From Sperchopsis tessellata (taxonomy: Eukaryota; Arthropoda; Insecta; Coleoptera; Hydrophilidae): 31,280 bases of DNA. The translations under genes and the position numbers were made by a program. Location of the stretch: assembly GCA_033557685.1 (NCBI GenBank), contig JAWQRN010000332.1, positions 1 to 31,280 on the forward strand, read 5' to 3'. Below the pieces are notes generated by a model. That model ran no database searches. It had not been told where the DNA came from and worked only from the letters and a program-made list of their open reading frames with translations. Below are positions 31,261 to 31,280 of the stretch, in pieces (the first letter of the stretch is position 1; the number at the start of each line of letters is the position of its first letter).

Positions 31261-31280
31261 ATATATATATATATATATAT
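31261..31280 (+). repeat. (AT)n microsatellite at the window edge
   Basis: Ten or more AT units run to the last base of the window; the full length is unknown. Confidence 0.95.

Overview
The window is AT-rich animal nuclear DNA, and the evidence points to an insect. It has long introns with GT..AG junctions and arthropod-type initiator sequences (TCAGT). Its fossil transposons are of kinds common in insect genomes: Tc1/mariner, pogo/Tigger, Penelope-like, Ty3/gypsy and RTE. I cannot assign an order or species. There are no bacterial features, operons or CRISPR arrays.

Layout. Bases 1-14400 are a graveyard of broken mobile elements with no intact host gene that I can recognise. In order they are: a Tc1/mariner-type element bounded by terminal inverted repeats (1-1220); a pogo/Tigger element of about 3 kb on the minus strand (about 1769-4760) that carries an unrelated decayed coding fragment; a GATC-rich 17-bp satellite (5290-5447); a locally duplicated 87-bp block (6456-6597); a minus-strand Penelope-like retroelement with a degenerate hammerhead-ribozyme-like motif at its 3' end (about 7540-8880); a plus-strand Ty3/gypsy remnant with a repeat-rich coiled-coil gag (about 9440-11690) joined to an RTE-type non-LTR remnant (about 11690-12230); and another mariner-like transposase remnant (about 13150-13800).

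Bases of about 15100-31280 hold the 5' part of one real host gene on the plus strand, a La-related protein 4 (LARP4/4B) homologue. Six coding exons can be joined with every splice phase matching: 15251-15331, 15707-15860, 23341-23481, 26230-26479, 26721-26970 and 30072-30419 (or 30407). They encode, in order, a PAM2 motif (poly(A)-binding-protein contact), a short acidic segment on a frame-neutral cassette exon, a La motif, and the LARP4-type RRM. The gene runs off the right edge, and the C-terminal region is not in the window. LARP4 proteins bind poly(A) and PABP and stabilise or promote translation of mRNA in the cytoplasm.

The introns hold the most interesting non-coding structure. Intron 3 contains a 380-bp almost perfect palindrome (189-bp arms, 3 mismatches, 2-nt loop) that ends 211 bp before the La-motif exon. 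Intron 2 contains an older hairpin of about 213 bp and a possible alternative first exon. Intron 5 contains another dead mariner-family transposase and a tRNA-like SINE. I see no convincing multi-gene novel system; the near-perfect intronic hairpin is the best candidate for something functional and undescribed.
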